This document shows, in pieces, positions 8,787 to 18,648 of a DNA stretch of 64,000 nt (position 1 is its first letter; each line of letters opens with the position of its first letter). The DNA is from Streptomyces sp. NBC_00273. Lineage in GTDB: Bacteria; Actinomycetota; Actinomycetes; Streptomycetales; Streptomycetaceae. The notes below the pieces were generated by a model. The model did no database searches and was not told where the DNA came from. It saw only the letters and a list, made by a program, of their open reading frames with translations. Location of the stretch: the NCBI RefSeq assembly GCF_036178145.1, contig NZ_CP108067.1, positions 9,253,001-9,317,000 on the forward strand, given 5' to 3'. The translations under genes and the position numbers were made by a program.

Positions 8787-9177
8787 GGTGTTTCCCGTGC
8801 TGATTGGTGCCGTCCGTCCCGTGCACAGGCATTCCGGAGTCCCGGGATGCGGACGCGTCTGGACGGAAGGAGTCGGATGGTGCTCGGTCCACGGGCTGCC
8901 GGCGTGGCTCGGGACGTCACGATCTTCAGCCGGGCCCGGGGGCGAACGGCACCCGCCGACCGGCTGGTTCGACCCCGCCACCGAGCGGGTCGCGCACCGG
9001 CCGCCCGGCCGGACTCCCGACCCGGCGGGCCGCGTTCGGGTTCCTCCCGGGTGCCGGCCGTCGCGTGGCAGGGGAGGGCCTGCGGTGCCGCTAGGGTGAC
9101 AGCTGCTTTCCCCGGCTTCTGACCTGGGGAAAGGCTGGGGCTGGCCGGCAGGGAACGACAGGTGGGAGACCGGTGCG
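8787..9177. other. Intergenic region
   Basis: No convincing gene. It holds an inverted repeat CTTTCCCC / GGGGAAAG (9106-9113 and 9126-9133) just before the response-regulator remnant, which may have been that gene's operator or promoter region. Confidence 0.5.
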
Positions 9178-9243
9178 GTGATCCGAGTGATGGTGGTCGA
9201 CGACGAGGCCCTCGTCCGGTCCGGGCTCACGATGATCGACCGC
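9178..9243 (+). pseudogene. Truncated start of a NarL-type response regulator
   Basis: A GTG start with GGGAG upstream opens IRVMVVDDEALVRSGLTMI. This is a textbook first strand and helix of a receiver domain, with the acidic pair DD. After about 20 residues the sequence loses all similarity and runs into the 3' end of the permease gene on the other strand. Only the 5' end survives, so a deletion or insertion joined a former two-component regulator to the permease locus. The open frame continues to 9378, but that part is the antisense of the permease. Confidence 0.7.
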
Positions 9244-9269
9244 CGGCCGAACGGGTTCGTCCGGCCGGT

Positions 9270-10919
9270 CTACGCGGTGGCCGGCAGGACGTGGTCGCCG
9301 ACCTCGTCGGTGCTCAGGCACAGCGAGCAGACGACCGCCTCGTGGGTGGCGCAGGCGGTGAGGTCGGGGCGCTCGTAGGACTGGTGGCAGACGTGGCAGT
9401 CGAGGACGGTCGCGCTCGGGTTCCCGTCGGCGTCCAGCAGGGGCTCGCTGATGCCGTCGTCGGTGCGGCGCAGGTAGTAGCGGCCCTTGGTGACCACGGC
9501 CATCAGCGGGGTGACGACGAAGGCGATGACGGCTGCGGCCACGGGCGAGTACGGCTGGAGGGCGTCGCCGAGGAGGTGGAAGTACATGGCGATCGACAGG
9601 CCGGAGGCGGCGGCGAAGGCCACGACGCCGACCGGATTGACCGCGTGGAGCATCCCCCGGCGGAACTCCGGCTGGAGCGGGGACAGCTTCAGCACGTACT
9701 TGTTGATGCCGATGTCGGTGGCCACGGTGACCACCCAGGCGATCGCGCAGTTCGAGTAGAAGCCCAGGACGCTGCCCAGGAAGCTGAACATGTCGGCTTC
9801 CATCAGGGCGAGCGCGAAGGCCAGGTTGACCAGGACGAAGACCATGCGGCCGGGGTAGTGCTTGGTGACGCGGGTGAAGGAGTTCGTCCAGGCCAGCGAG
9901 CCGGAGTACGCGTTCGTCACGTTGATCTTGATCTGGCTGATGACCACCAGGACCACGGCCAGCGGGATGACCAACCAGGCCGGCATCATCGCGTCGAAGG
10001 CGCTGCGGAACTGCTGGATGGGCTCCGGCGCGGCCGCCGGTCCGACCTCGGCGATGATGTAGACGGCGAGGAAGACCCCGATGGCCTGCTTGAGCGCACC
10101 GAGCACGACCCACCCGGGGCCGGCCATGATCACGGCGGTCCACCAGGTGCGCTTGTTCGCCCCGGTCTTGGGCGGCATGAAGCGCAGGTAATCGATCTGC
10201 TCGCCGATCTGCGCGATCAGGGACAGGCACACCCCCGCTCCGAGCATGACGGAGGCGGTGTTGACGGCGCCGTCGCCGTCCGTGCCGGGGTAGGCCAGGA
10301 AGCGGTCCACCGTGCCGGGGTCCTCGGCGACCAGATAGACCAGCGGACCGACCATGAGCAGCAGCCAGATCGGGGTGGTCCACACCTGGAGCTTGCTGAG
10401 CGCCTTCATGCCGTGGACGACGAGCGGGATCACCATGAGGGTGGAGACGGCGTAGCCCAGCCACAGCGGCAGTCCGAGGCCGAGTTCGAGGCCCTGGGCC
10501 ATGATCGAGCCTTCGAGGGCGAAGAAGATGAACGTGAAGCTGGCGAAGATGACGCTGGTGAGGACCGAGCCGTAGTAGCCGAAGCCGGAGCCGCGGGTGA
10601 TCAGGTCGAGGTCGATGTTGTAGCGCGCGCCGTAGTAGGCCAGCGGTAAGCCGGTCAGGAAGATGACGACCGCGGCGACGGCGATGGCCACGAGCGCGTT
10701 GCTGGTGCCGTGGGCCAGGCCGATGCCGGCGCCGATGGAGAAGTCGGCCATGTAGGCGATGCCGCCGAGGGCGGTGGTGGCCACGACCATGGGGGTCCAG
10801 CGGCGGTAACTACGGGGCGCGAAACGGAGGGTGTAGTCCTCCAGGGTCTCCTTGACCGCCTGGTCGTCAGGGGGCCTCGTCGTGCGTGCCGTGGTCCGTT
10901 GCGACTGGGTGGTGCTCAT
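9270..10919 (-). CDS. NCS1-family purine/cytosine-type permease with a cysteine-rich C-terminal tail
   Basis: This 549-residue protein has about 12 membrane helices from residue 45 to 480 and the nucleobase:cation symporter-1 pattern (GIGLAHGTSNALVAIA, ITRGSGFGYYGSVL, QIKINVTNAYSGSLAW). It should import a nucleobase, allantoin or a related compound with a cation. After the last helix there is a soluble tail with the pattern CHVCHQSYERPDLTAC then CSLCLS, a likely metal-binding knuckle. Similar linkers, as I recall, occur where permease domains are fused to histidine kinases, but here no kinase follows. The ATG at 10919 has GGGAGG seven bases upstream, and the open frame to 10988 is not needed. 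Confidence 0.82.
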   Translation of the reverse strand: MSTTQSQRTTARTTRPPDDQAVKETLEDYTLRFAPRSYRRWTPMVVATTALGGIAYMADFSIGAGIGLAHGTSNALVAIAVAAVVIFLTGLPLAYYGARYNIDLDLITRGSGFGYYGSVLTSVIFASFTFIFFALEGSIMAQGLELGLGLPLWLGYAVSTLMVIPLVVHGMKALSKLQVWTTPIWLLLMVGPLVYLVAEDPGTVDRFLAYPGTDGDGAVNTASVMLGAGVCLSLIAQIGEQIDYLRFMPPKTGANKRTWWTAVIMAGPGWVVLGALKQAIGVFLAVYIIAEVGPAAAPEPIQQFRSAFDAMMPAWLVIPLAVVLVVISQIKINVTNAYSGSLAWTNSFTRVTKHYPGRMVFVLVNLAFALALMEADMFSFLGSVLGFYSNCAIAWVVTVATDIGINKYVLKLSPLQPEFRRGMLHAVNPVGVVAFAAASGLSIAMYFHLLGDALQPYSPVAAAVIAFVVTPLMAVVTKGRYYLRRTDDGISEPLLDADGNPSATVLDCHVCHQSYERPDLTACATHEAVVCSLCLSTDEVGDHVLPATA

Positions 10920-11316
10920 GCCACGCCTCCCGATGGGGCTGGGTGCAGGTGCGCCGCCGCCGGCAGGACGGGAGCGATGGGCCGTCATGAGTGTTCTGCG
11001 GCGACGCCGTTCATGCCGCTGGTCCCACGTCGGTCACGCTAGGAAGCCGTTGTTACCCCGGGCGCGCGATGCGGTGAACACCATGTTGCTGCAGGCAGCA
11101 CCGCTGCGCGCGCACGCCACACGTGCGCGGCCCCCCTGCACGGCCGGGGCGCCGCGCTCACCGGCGGTACGGGCACGAGTGAGAGGTCCGCACCGGCTCG
11201 GCACGGGACGACGTACCCGCGGGAGCGAAGGGCGACCGCGACCGCACGGGCCCGGGCGGCCGCCCCCGCTCTCCGGCACGACGGCCCGCGGCCCCATTCG
11301 CCGCGGCTCGGGGCGG
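10920..11316. other. Intergenic region
   Basis: Upstream of the permease and beyond the stop of the SGNH gene. A dyad TGCTGC-AG-GCAGCA near 11090 is the only structure seen. No gene is supported. Confidence 0.5.
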
Positions 11317-12114
11317 TCAGGGGCGAAGGGCCTCCAGCAGGGCGGCAGCGACGGCGCGTTGGCCGGAGGGGGTGAGGTGGAGGCCGTCGGCCTCATGGTG
11401 GCCGCGCGCCGCGCGGCGCGTGTCGACCACCGGTTCCTCCCGCGCCAACAGGAAGTCGGCCACGGCGTCGAGGTCCGCATCGGACCAGCTCAGTCCGGCC
11501 CGCCGGAAGTGCTCGTACCGTTCCACGAGGACGGGGTCCGTGCGCGTCGGGGTGAGCCAGATCCAGCGGGCCTCCGTCCGGGCCACCGCCAGGTCGTGCA
11601 GGGCGATCAGGTTGCGGCAGGTCTCGGCGGGGCCGACGAGCGGAACGCGGTCGATGCGCTGGACGTCGTTCGCGCCGAGCATGCACAACACCCAGTCGGG
11701 CCGCTGGAATCCCAGCACCGGCAGTTGCTGCGCCAGGGCCTGGGCGGTCGTGCTCCCCGATACGGCCAGATTGGTGCACCGTACGCCCTCGGGGAGCAGG
11801 TGCCGCAGGATCTCGAACCAGGAGAGCCGGTCGGCGGTGGTGCTCTCGCCCAGGGCCACGACGTGCTCACCCGGCCGGAACGGCAGTGCGGCGATCCGAG
11901 CGGCCGCGCCCGGCTCGGCCGACAGCGCGGCCGCCGCTTCCCGGTTGCGCTCGTCGAACTGCTCCAGCCGCCCCCGGTAGTCCTCCACGTCGGTTCCGAA
12001 CAGGGCGGCCAGTACCGGCTCGTCGAGCGGACCCAGGTGGCGCAGGAGCTTCTCCGGCTGGTGGAACCGCAGCAGGCGCTGAGCCTGGGCGGTGTTCCGG
12101 TCGGTGGTGGTCAT
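11317..12114 (-). CDS. SGNH/GDSL-type hydrolase
   Basis: This protein of about 265 residues carries the SGNH blocks GES (block I, within VVALGESTTADRL), GAND (block III, LGANDVQ) and DGLHL (block V, the Asp-His pair). It therefore should be a serine esterase or lipase-like hydrolase. The N-terminal 95 residues are a helical extension without signal peptide, so it is cytoplasmic. The ATG at 12114 has GAGGAAGG upstream and begins one base after the stop of the membrane gene, so the two are an operon and possibly coupled. The divergent MarR regulator and its operator probably control both. Confidence 0.8.
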   Translation of the reverse strand: MTTTDRNTAQAQRLLRFHQPEKLLRHLGPLDEPVLAALFGTDVEDYRGRLEQFDERNREAAAALSAEPGAAARIAALPFRPGEHVVALGESTTADRLSWFEILRHLLPEGVRCTNLAVSGSTTAQALAQQLPVLGFQRPDWVLCMLGANDVQRIDRVPLVGPAETCRNLIALHDLAVARTEARWIWLTPTRTDPVLVERYEHFRRAGLSWSDADLDAVADFLLAREEPVVDTRRAARGHHEADGLHLTPSGQRAVAAALLEALRP

Positions 12115-12115
12115 G

Positions 12116-12844
12116 TCAGCCTTCCTCGGGGACGCGGACGCGGATGCGGGCACGGTTGCGCGGCAGCAGGAAGCCCGCCGCGATGAGCCAGGCCAGCCCG
12201 GTGAAGCGGGCGACCGGCAGGAGCAGGGCGGCGTCCTCGCTCAGGAGGACGAGGGTGGCCAGCTCGGCGACGGCGGCCACGGCGAGACCCGCGACGGCCA
12301 GTGCCCGCGGTAGGAGCCCGGCCAGCAGCCCCGGTACGGCGATCCCGGCGACGAGCAGGCCCAGCAGGACCACGTGGCCGGGGCCGCCGAGGCCGAACGC
12401 CAGGTACTGCAGGGCTCGTACGAGCTCCGTCCGCTGTGCCACCTCGGCGTGGGACAGGACCCAGGTGACCAGGCCGGAGCAGGCGAGGAACGCCGCGGCG
12501 AGCACCCCGCCCGCGAGGGCGATGGTGGCACCGGGCGCCCGGACCCCGAGCCGGCCCAGGCGGGCCGCGACGGTTGCGGCGTAGATGGCCAGGGGGACGG
12601 AGGCGGCGAACTGCAGGGCCCCCGAAACGCGGACCGCGTCCCCGTGGTCGAGGAAGTACGCGGCGATCGCGTCCGAGTCGCCGAACGGCGACGGGAACGG
12701 ATCGCCTCCGGCCAGCAGGGTGCTGAGGACGAGGCCACCGAGGAACAGGGCGGTGAAGACCACGGCGAGGACGCCGGGTGGCGGCCCGGACTGCGGGGCG
12801 GTGGTGCGGGTGTTGCGCGGGACACGGCTCTCGATCGCTTCCAC
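12116..12844 (-). CDS. Integral membrane protein, probably DUF4386-like, under MarR control
   Basis: About 242 residues with six or seven hydrophobic segments, an FGDSDAIAAYFLDHG loop and RALQYLAFGLGGPGHVV near the middle. The pattern resembles small actinobacterial DUF4386-type membrane proteins, but I am not sure of the family. I chose a GTG at 12844. The open frame reaches an ATG at 12889, but that would put the start inside the perfect operator palindrome. It is divergent from the MarR gene and followed at once by the SGNH hydrolase. Confidence 0.65.
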   Translation of the reverse strand: MEAIESRVPRNTRTTAPQSGPPPGVLAVVFTALFLGGLVLSTLLAGGDPFPSPFGDSDAIAAYFLDHGDAVRVSGALQFAASVPLAIYAATVAARLGRLGVRAPGATIALAGGVLAAAFLACSGLVTWVLSHAEVAQRTELVRALQYLAFGLGGPGHVVLLGLLVAGIAVPGLLAGLLPRALAVAGLAVAAVAELATLVLLSEDAALLLPVARFTGLAWLIAAGFLLPRNRARIRVRVPEEG

Positions 12845-12866
12845 GACACAATCCGTTCTCGAAGAG

Positions 12867-12890
12867 AATGATTCATTGAGATGAATCATT
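12867..12890. promoter_or_regulatory. MarR-type operator, perfect 10+10 inverted repeat
   Basis: AATGATTCAT and ATGAATCATT are perfect inverted arms around TGAG. They lie between the divergent membrane gene and the MarR gene and cover the region where the MarR promoter -35 should be. A second dyad TTCTC-GAA-GAGAA (12856-12868) overlaps the left edge. Size and AT-rich content fit a MarR dimer site, so autoregulation plus control of the divergent pair is expected. Confidence 0.75.
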
Positions 12891-12906
12891 GCGTGTCGCG
12901 TACGAT
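12876..12906 (+). promoter_or_regulatory. Promoter of a leaderless MarR transcript
   Basis: TTGAGA (12876-12881) and TACGAT (12901-12906) are spaced 19 bp. The GTG of the regulator lies seven bases after the -10 box, and no ribosome site is present, as expected for a leaderless mRNA. The operator overlaps the -35 box. Confidence 0.5.
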
Positions 12907-12912
12907 AGCCGC

Positions 12913-13458
12913 GTGAACACCGCCCGGCAACCAGATCCCTCCACGGCCCCGGCCTCGGCTCCGGCCCGGGCGCAGCCCCCGGCTCCGCGCGGAGCGGCCT
13001 TCCTCCTCGCCCAGATCGGTGCCCATGCCGCGGGGCGGTTCGCGGAACGCGTCGCCACCCTGGGGCTCACCCCCGCCGACGTCGGCCTGCTGCGGATGGT
13101 CGCCGGGCAGCCCGGCCGCAGTCAGCGCGCGCTCGCCGAGGACCTGGGGGTCGTACCCAGTCGAGTGGTCGCCCTGATCGACGTCCTGGAGGACAAGCGG
13201 CTCGTCGAGCGGCGGCGCAGCGCCGAGGACCGCCGCAACTACGAACTGCACCTCACTTCCGAGGGGCGGCGGACCCTCGGCGCGGTGTCCCGGGCGGCGG
13301 CCACCCACGAGGACGACCTGCTGGCCGCCCTCGACCCCGACGGGCGGGCGCGGCTTCTGGAACTCCTCGAACGCGTCGCGGCGCAGCAGGAACTGACGCC
13401 GGGTGTGCACCCCGGCTACCGCACGCTCGGGAAGCCGGCGGCGAAGCGGAAGGACTGA
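12913..13458 (+). CDS. MarR-family transcriptional regulator
   Basis: This 181-residue protein has a disordered Pro/Ala-rich N-terminus (about 1-30) and a MarR winged helix. The recognition region QRALAEDLGVVPSRVVALID and the wing LVERRRSAEDRRNYELHLT followed by EGRR are typical. It should bind the adjacent perfect palindrome as a dimer and release it on binding a small ligand or oxidant. The first GTG that avoids the operator is at 12913 and appears leaderless. The divergent membrane protein and SGNH hydrolase are its probable targets. Confidence 0.85.
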   Translation: MNTARQPDPSTAPASAPARAQPPAPRGAAFLLAQIGAHAAGRFAERVATLGLTPADVGLLRMVAGQPGRSQRALAEDLGVVPSRVVALIDVLEDKRLVERRRSAEDRRNYELHLTSEGRRTLGAVSRAAATHEDDLLAALDPDGRARLLELLERVAAQQELTPGVHPGYRTLGKPAAKRKD

Positions 13459-13582
13459 CTACCGACGGGCGGTTGCTTCCGGGGGCGGGCAGCGGCCATG
13501 CGGGCCGGCTCGGTCGCGCACCCGTGACGCGAACTGGCGGAGCCGCCGTCCCGGAGCCCCCGGACCACCGCCCCCGGCAGGG

Positions 13583-15226
13583 TCAGGCGCTGCCGGCCGC
13601 GGCCTCCTCCGCGAGCAGGCGGGTCGCCATCGCGCGCATCTCGATCTTGCGGATCTTCCCGGTCACGGTCATCGGGAACTCCTCCACGACGTGGACGTAG
13701 CGGGGAATCTTGAAGTGGGCGAGCCGCCCCGCGCAGTACGCGCGCACGGCCTGCACGGTCAGCGGCGCGGCCCCCTCGCGCATCCGCACCCACGCCATCA
13801 GCTCCTCCCCGTACTTCGGGTCGGGCACCCCGATGACCTGGACGTCCATGACGTCGGGGTGGGCGTGGAGGAACTCCTCGATCTCGCGCGGGTAGAGGTT
13901 CTCGCCTCCCCGGATCACCATGTCCTTGATCCGGCCGGTGATGCTCAGATAGCCGTCACCGTCCATGACCGCCAGGTCGCCGGTGTGCATCCAACCCTCC
14001 GGATCGACGGCCTCGGCGGTCTTCTCGGGCTCGCCCCAGTAGCCGAGCATCACCGAGTAGCCCCGGGTGCACAGTTCTCCCGGGGTGCCGCGGGGGACGG
14101 TCAGTCCGGACTGCGGATCGACCACCTTGACCTCCAGGTGCGGGCCGACCCGGCCCACCGTGGAGACCCGGCGCTCGACCGAGTCGTCCACACGCGTCTG
14201 GGTGGACACGGGAGAGGTCTCCGTCATGCCGTAGCAGATGGAGACCTCGGTCATCCCCATCCGCTCGATGACCTCGTTCATGACCTCCACCGGGCAGGGC
14301 GAACCCGCCATGATCCCGGTGCGCAGGCTCGACAGGTCGTACCCGTCGAACCCGGGCGCGGCCAGCTCGGCGATGAACATCGTGGGCACCCCGTACAGGG
14401 AGGTGCAGGCCTCCGACTCCACTGCCGCCAGCGTCGCCGCCGGGTCGAAGGCGGGCGCGGGGATCACCATCGCCGCACCGTGGCTGGTACAGGCGAGGTT
14501 GCCCATCACCATCCCGAAGCAATGGTAGAAGGGGACCGGGATGCACACCCGGTCGCGTTCGTCGTAGCCGCACAGCTCGCCCACGAAGAAGCCGTTGTTG
14601 AGGATGTTGTGGTGCGAGAGGGTGGCGCCCTTGGGGAAGCCGGTGGTGCCCGAGGTGTACTGGATGTTGATCGGGTCGTCCGGGCCCAGTGCGGCCCGCG
14701 CCCGCGCCAGTGCGGCCGGATCGGCTCCGCGCCCGCGTTCCAGCAGTGCCTCCCACCGCGGCCCGTCGAACAGGACGGTGAACTCCAGTCCCGGGCAGCG
14801 GGGCCGGACCTCCTCGATCATCGCCGCGTAGTCGGAGGTCTTGAAGCGCTCCGCCGCGACCAGCAGCCGGATGCCGGACTGCCCCAGCACGTACTCCAAC
14901 TCGTGGGAGCGGTACGCGGGGTTCACGGTGACCAGGATCGCCCCGATCTTCGCGGTGGCGTACTGCACCAGCGTCCACTCGGCGCGGTTGGGCGCCCAGA
15001 TGCCGACCCGGTCGCCCCGGACGATCCCGAGGTCCAGCAGCCCCAGGGCGAGGGCGTCCACCTCGGCAGCCAGTTCCGCGTACGTCCACCGGCGGCCGGC
15101 GGCCACGTCCACGAGGGCGTCCCGGTCGGGGAAGCGCCGTACGGTCCGATCGAGGTTGTCCCCGATCGTCTCGCGGAGCAGCGGGACCTCGGAACCTCCG
15201 GACGCACGACTCGACGCTACGGACAC
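13583..15226 (-). CDS. AMP-binding acyl-CoA synthetase
   Basis: This 547-residue ANL-family enzyme has the phosphate loop [11 protein letters not shown] (about 185), the A5-type motif [10 protein letters not shown] (about 310), the A7/A8 region [14 protein letters not shown] and [12 protein letters not shown], and the A10 lysine in TVTGKIRK near the C-terminus. The sequence pattern ([24 protein letters not shown]) is that of medium/long-chain fatty acyl-CoA synthetases. It makes acyl-CoA from fatty acid, ATP and CoA for beta-oxidation or lipid synthesis. The GTG at 15226 has GGAGG five bases upstream, and the longer frame to 15277 is unnecessary. It stands alone between convergent MarR and a divergent Stealth gene. 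Confidence 0.9.
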   Translation of the reverse strand: MSVASSRASGGSEVPLLRETIGDNLDRTVRRFPDRDALVDVAAGRRWTYAELAAEVDALALGLLDLGIVRGDRVGIWAPNRAEWTLVQYATAKIGAILVTVNPAYRSHELEYVLGQSGIRLLVAAERFKTSDYAAMIEEVRPRCPGLEFTVLFDGPRWEALLERGRGADPAALARARAALGPDDPINIQYTSGTTGFPKGATLSHHNILNNGFFVGELCGYDERDRVCIPVPFYHCFGMVMGNLACTSHGAAMVIPAPAFDPAATLAAVESEACTSLYGVPTMFIAELAAPGFDGYDLSSLRTGIMAGSPCPVEVMNEVIERMGMTEVSICYGMTETSPVSTQTRVDDSVERRVSTVGRVGPHLEVKVVDPQSGLTVPRGTPGELCTRGYSVMLGYWGEPEKTAEAVDPEGWMHTGDLAVMDGDGYLSITGRIKDMVIRGGENLYPREIEEFLHAHPDVMDVQVIGVPDPKYGEELMAWVRMREGAAPLTVQAVRAYCAGRLAHFKIPRYVHVVEEFPMTVTGKIRKIEMRAMATRLLAEEAAAGSA

Positions 15227-15519
15227 ACGTACCTCCAGCACTCGCTGCGGCGATGACGGCCAACGCGCACCGCCCATGATCCCCTCCGGGCGGGCCGCGG
15301 CACCAGAGGTGCGGGGGGAGCGGCGCGGTGGGCCGTCGGCGCACCTGAGAATCGGCTGTGAGTCGGGGCGGCGGCACTCACGACTCTTGCGTGAAAAGCG
15401 AACAACAGCAAAAGTGAGCGTGAACGAGGTACCCGTCGTTGCCGCTGAGCGCGCCGCTCCTGCCCGGGACGCTCGGCCGACCGGCTGCAGCGCACCGGCA
15501 CCCCACAGCGAGGTCGTAC

Positions 15520-17325
15520 ATGCAGGGTGTTCACCGCCTTCTCCTGCCCGCAGGGCTGCGCAAACTCGCCCGGACCCTGCGTCGCCCCGGGGGCGTTCCG
15601 CCGCAGTCCGGTCCCGCCGGACGGGAGCGCATCGGCGGCAGGAGGACCCCTCCGTCCAGCGGGCTCACCTCCCGCGAGGAGGAGCTGCTGGCGACCGTGC
15701 CCGGCCTGATCCAGCACTGTGGTCGACTCGTTACCGTACGCGATGACCTGCTCCCCGCCGATGCCCGTACCGCCAGTCTCCGGTCCGTCGCCGAGGCCCT
15801 GGAGGACGCAGCCGTCTCCTACGGGCTGGTTCCCGACGGGGAGCTCGTCCACCGGGTGGCCATCGCGCCGGGCGACCGGGCCGCGGCGCTGAAAGCCTGC
15901 GCCGCCGCCTTTACGGGGCTCCCCGTCTACGCACGCCTGCTCACCGCTGACGGTGAAGCCGGGGACGTGCTCGCCGAGGACCTCCCGGCGGCGGTCGAGT
16001 CCGCCGAGACTGCCGGGGGGAGGGGCGGGAAGGGAGCGGCGCACACCGCTCGCGTGCGGGCCGTACGCATCCACCGGCCGGTCATCACCTCCGGCCGGAC
16101 CCTGACGTACGGCCGCGAGAGCGGCTGTGACCTGGAGTTCTGGGAGGCCCCCGACTCCGGCGAGGGCGCGCTCGCCGTGCTGCGCGAGACCCCGTACGGC
16201 TGGTGGGTGCCTTCCCTCGCCGCCTCCACCACCCGCCGCATCGACGGCCGGGAGTACCCCGTCGTCGACTGCTTCTCGAGCCGCTTCCCCGATGACATCG
16301 ACTTCCCGATCGACGCGGTGATCACCTGGGTGGACGCGGCCGACCCCGCCTGGCGCCGCCGTCGGGACCGGGCCGCCGAGGCGGAGGCCGGTTCAGGTCA
16401 CCCCTCCGGGACCGACGAGACCGCCGGGATCGACCTCGCCGAGAACCGCTACCGCGACCGCGGCGAGCTCCGCTACTGCCTGCGCTCCATCGCCGCCTAC
16501 GCACCTTGGGTCCGGCGCGTCTTCCTCGTCACCGACGACCAGGCTCCGGCCTGGCTCGCGGCCGACCATCCGCACATCACGGTCATCGACCATCGCGAGC
16601 TGTCCACGGAACCGACGGCCCCCGAGGTGTTCAACTCCCACGCCATCGAGAGCCGACTGCACCACGTCCCCGGCCTGGCCGAGCACTTCCTCTACTTCAA
16701 CGACGACATCTTCCTCGGCCGGCCCCAGCGCCCGCAGAACTACTTCCTGCCCTCCGGACTGCCCAAGGTCTTCCACGACTGGCGGGCGGTGGACCCGGGC
16801 AGCCGGGCCGGGGACGACGTGTTCACCTCGTCCCAGAAGGTCACCCGGCAAGCCGTCGAGGAGGCCGTCGGTCGCACGTACCCCCACATCCTGGCGCACA
16901 CCCCGTACTCCCTCACCCGGTCCGCCTTCACCCGCGTCGAGGAACTGCTGCCCGGTCGGCTCGCCGCCACCGCCCGCTCCGTCTTCCGCAGCGCCGAGGA
17001 CCTCGCCCCCGTCACCCTCGCCGCCCACGTGGCGCTCGCCGAGGGACACGCCGTCGAGGGCGACCTCACGCACACGTACGTCAGCACCGCGCGCCGCGCC
17101 GAGATCGAGCGCCTGCCGGACCTGGCCGCCGAGCGCGGCCACGACGCCTTCTGCCTCGCGGACGACGAGGACCCGGACGGACGTGACGAGGGCGGAGCCG
17201 GAGGCGGACTGACGGCGGCGCAGCAGCACAACGTCGTCGCGGCCTTTCTGGAGGCCTACCTCCCGGTGCCCTCTCCGTTCGAGCAGCAGTCCGACCCGTC
17301 CGGGACCGAGCCCTCCCGGGGGTGA
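15520..17325 (+). CDS. Stealth-family sugar-phosphate transferase
   Basis: Of about 601 residues, the C-terminal half has the four Stealth conserved regions in order: CR1 [17 protein letters not shown]2 [15 protein letters not shown] then [14 protein letters not shown]3 [16 protein letters not shown] then [10 protein letters not shown], and a CR4-like [12 protein letters not shown]. Stealth enzymes move hexose-1-phosphates onto capsule or teichoic-acid-like polymers, giving phosphodiester-linked glycopolymers on the cell surface. The N-terminal 240 residues are an actinobacterial extension. The ATG at 15520 has GCGAGG upstream. An in-frame TTG at 15439 is the alternative start. It is not in an evident operon. 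Confidence 0.88.
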   Translation: MQGVHRLLLPAGLRKLARTLRRPGGVPPQSGPAGRERIGGRRTPPSSGLTSREEELLATVPGLIQHCGRLVTVRDDLLPADARTASLRSVAEALEDAAVSYGLVPDGELVHRVAIAPGDRAAALKACAAAFTGLPVYARLLTADGEAGDVLAEDLPAAVESAETAGGRGGKGAAHTARVRAVRIHRPVITSGRTLTYGRESGCDLEFWEAPDSGEGALAVLRETPYGWWVPSLAASTTRRIDGREYPVVDCFSSRFPDDIDFPIDAVITWVDAADPAWRRRRDRAAEAEAGSGHPSGTDETAGIDLAENRYRDRGELRYCLRSIAAYAPWVRRVFLVTDDQAPAWLAADHPHITVIDHRELSTEPTAPEVFNSHAIESRLHHVPGLAEHFLYFNDDIFLGRPQRPQNYFLPSGLPKVFHDWRAVDPGSRAGDDVFTSSQKVTRQAVEEAVGRTYPHILAHTPYSLTRSAFTRVEELLPGRLAATARSVFRSAEDLAPVTLAAHVALAEGHAVEGDLTHTYVSTARRAEIERLPDLAAERGHDAFCLADDEDPDGRDEGGAGGGLTAAQQHNVVAAFLEAYLPVPSPFEQQSDPSGTEPSRG

Positions 17326-17490
17326 ACGGAGGGTCGGATCCAGGCGCCGCGCAGGGCGGCCGCGCCTCGCCGACCGAGCCCCCGCCACCCGTTGTTCTGT
17401 ATACCTCGGTTCGGAGGAACTCCTTCCGCATATCTGCGGCGGGTCCGGGCAGACGCTGACCACCGATCGGTGACACGGGACGACGGAGCG

Positions 17491-18648
17491 ATGGGCGATT
17501 GCATGCGAAGCGTGGGCGTGGAGGAAGAGCTGCTGCTGGCGGACGCGGACAGCGGGGAGCCGCTGGCCGTGTCGGGAGCCGTGCTCGCCGCAGCAGACCG
17601 CGCCGCAAGCGCCAGTGCGGCGGACGGCGAGGAGTCCGGCCACACCTTCGAGGCGGAGCTCCAAGAGGAGCAGGTCGAGTTCGGCACGAGACCGGTGACG
17701 GAGATGGGCGAACTGCAGGAGGAGATCCTCCGGTGGCGCGCCGAGGCGGCCCGGCACGCCGCGGCGGCCGGTGCGGTCGTGGCGGCGATCGGCACCTCGC
17801 CGTTGGCCGTCCGTCCCTCGATGTCGCCCGGACACCGCTACGAGTGGGTGTCGCGGCAGTTCGGCATGACCGCCCAGGAGCAGCTGACCTGCGGCTGCCA
17901 CGTCCACGTATCGGTGGAGTCGGACGAGGAGGGCGTGGCCGTACTGGACCGCATCAGGCTCTGGCTGCCCGTACTGACCGCGATGAGCGCGAACTCCCCG
18001 TTCTGGCAGGGCGAGGACACCGGGTACGGCAGCTACCGAAGCCGGGTCTGGAACCGGCTGCCCGCGGCCGGGCCGGTGGACGTCTTCGGCTCGGCGGACC
18101 ACTACCACGCGGAGGTTCGGGCCATGGTCGAGTCGGGCGTGCTGCGCGACAAGGGGATGATCTGGTTCGACGCGCGGCTGTCCGCCTCCTACCCGACGGT
18201 GGAGGTCAGGGTGGCGGACGTGTGCCTCGACGCGTCGACCCCCGTCCTGCTGGCCGCCCTCGTACGCGCCCTGGTGGAGACCGCGGCCCGGGAGTGGCGG
18301 GCCGGTGAACCCCCGGCCAGGGTCAGCACCGGCCTGCTCCGACTCGCGTCGTGGCAGGCGGGCCGCTCGGGGTTGGACGGTCCGCTGTTGCACCCCGAAA
18401 CGCTGCGGGAGGCCGCGCCCGAGGCCGCCGTCGACGCGCTGTACCGGCACGTCGGCGACGCCCTGGCCGACTCCGGTGACGAGGAGTTCGTGCGGGCCGC
18501 GATCGCCGGCCTCCTGGAGCACGGGAACGGCGCGCGAGTCCAGCGGAGCCTGTTGCGGTCGGAGGGGGACCTGGCCTCGGTCGTCCGGCACTGTGCGCGC
18601 CGGACCACGGCCGGCGTCGACCGGGCGGCCCGGGGCCTGCCGCGCTGA
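17491..18648 (+). CDS. YbdK-type carboxylate-amine ligase (GCS2 glutamate-cysteine ligase family)
   Basis: This 385-residue protein starts MGDCMRSVGVEEELLL, the GCS2 signature opening with Mg-binding acidic residues. It also has the internal motifs LTCGCHVHVSVES, MSANSPFW and SASYPTVEVRVADVC expected of the family. Members join an amino acid to cysteine or another amine using ATP. Actinobacteria make mycothiol rather than glutathione, so the true substrate is unknown. Start choice lies between the ATG at 17491 (GACGGAG just upstream) and the ATG at 17503. Neighbours give no pathway hint. Confidence 0.85.
   Translation: MGDCMRSVGVEEELLLADADSGEPLAVSGAVLAAADRAASASAADGEESGHTFEAELQEEQVEFGTRPVTEMGELQEEILRWRAEAARHAAAAGAVVAAIGTSPLAVRPSMSPGHRYEWVSRQFGMTAQEQLTCGCHVHVSVESDEEGVAVLDRIRLWLPVLTAMSANSPFWQGEDTGYGSYRSRVWNRLPAAGPVDVFGSADHYHAEVRAMVESGVLRDKGMIWFDARLSASYPTVEVRVADVCLDASTPVLLAALVRALVETAAREWRAGEPPARVSTGLLRLASWQAGRSGLDGPLLHPETLREAAPEAAVDALYRHVGDALADSGDEEFVRAAIAGLLEHGNGARVQRSLLRSEGDLASVVRHCARRTTAGVDRAARGLPR

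Noticed and set aside
13403..15256. 617-codon plus-strand open frame
   Set aside because: Antisense to the acyl-CoA synthetase, with His/Arg/Gly-rich composition typical of GC shadows.
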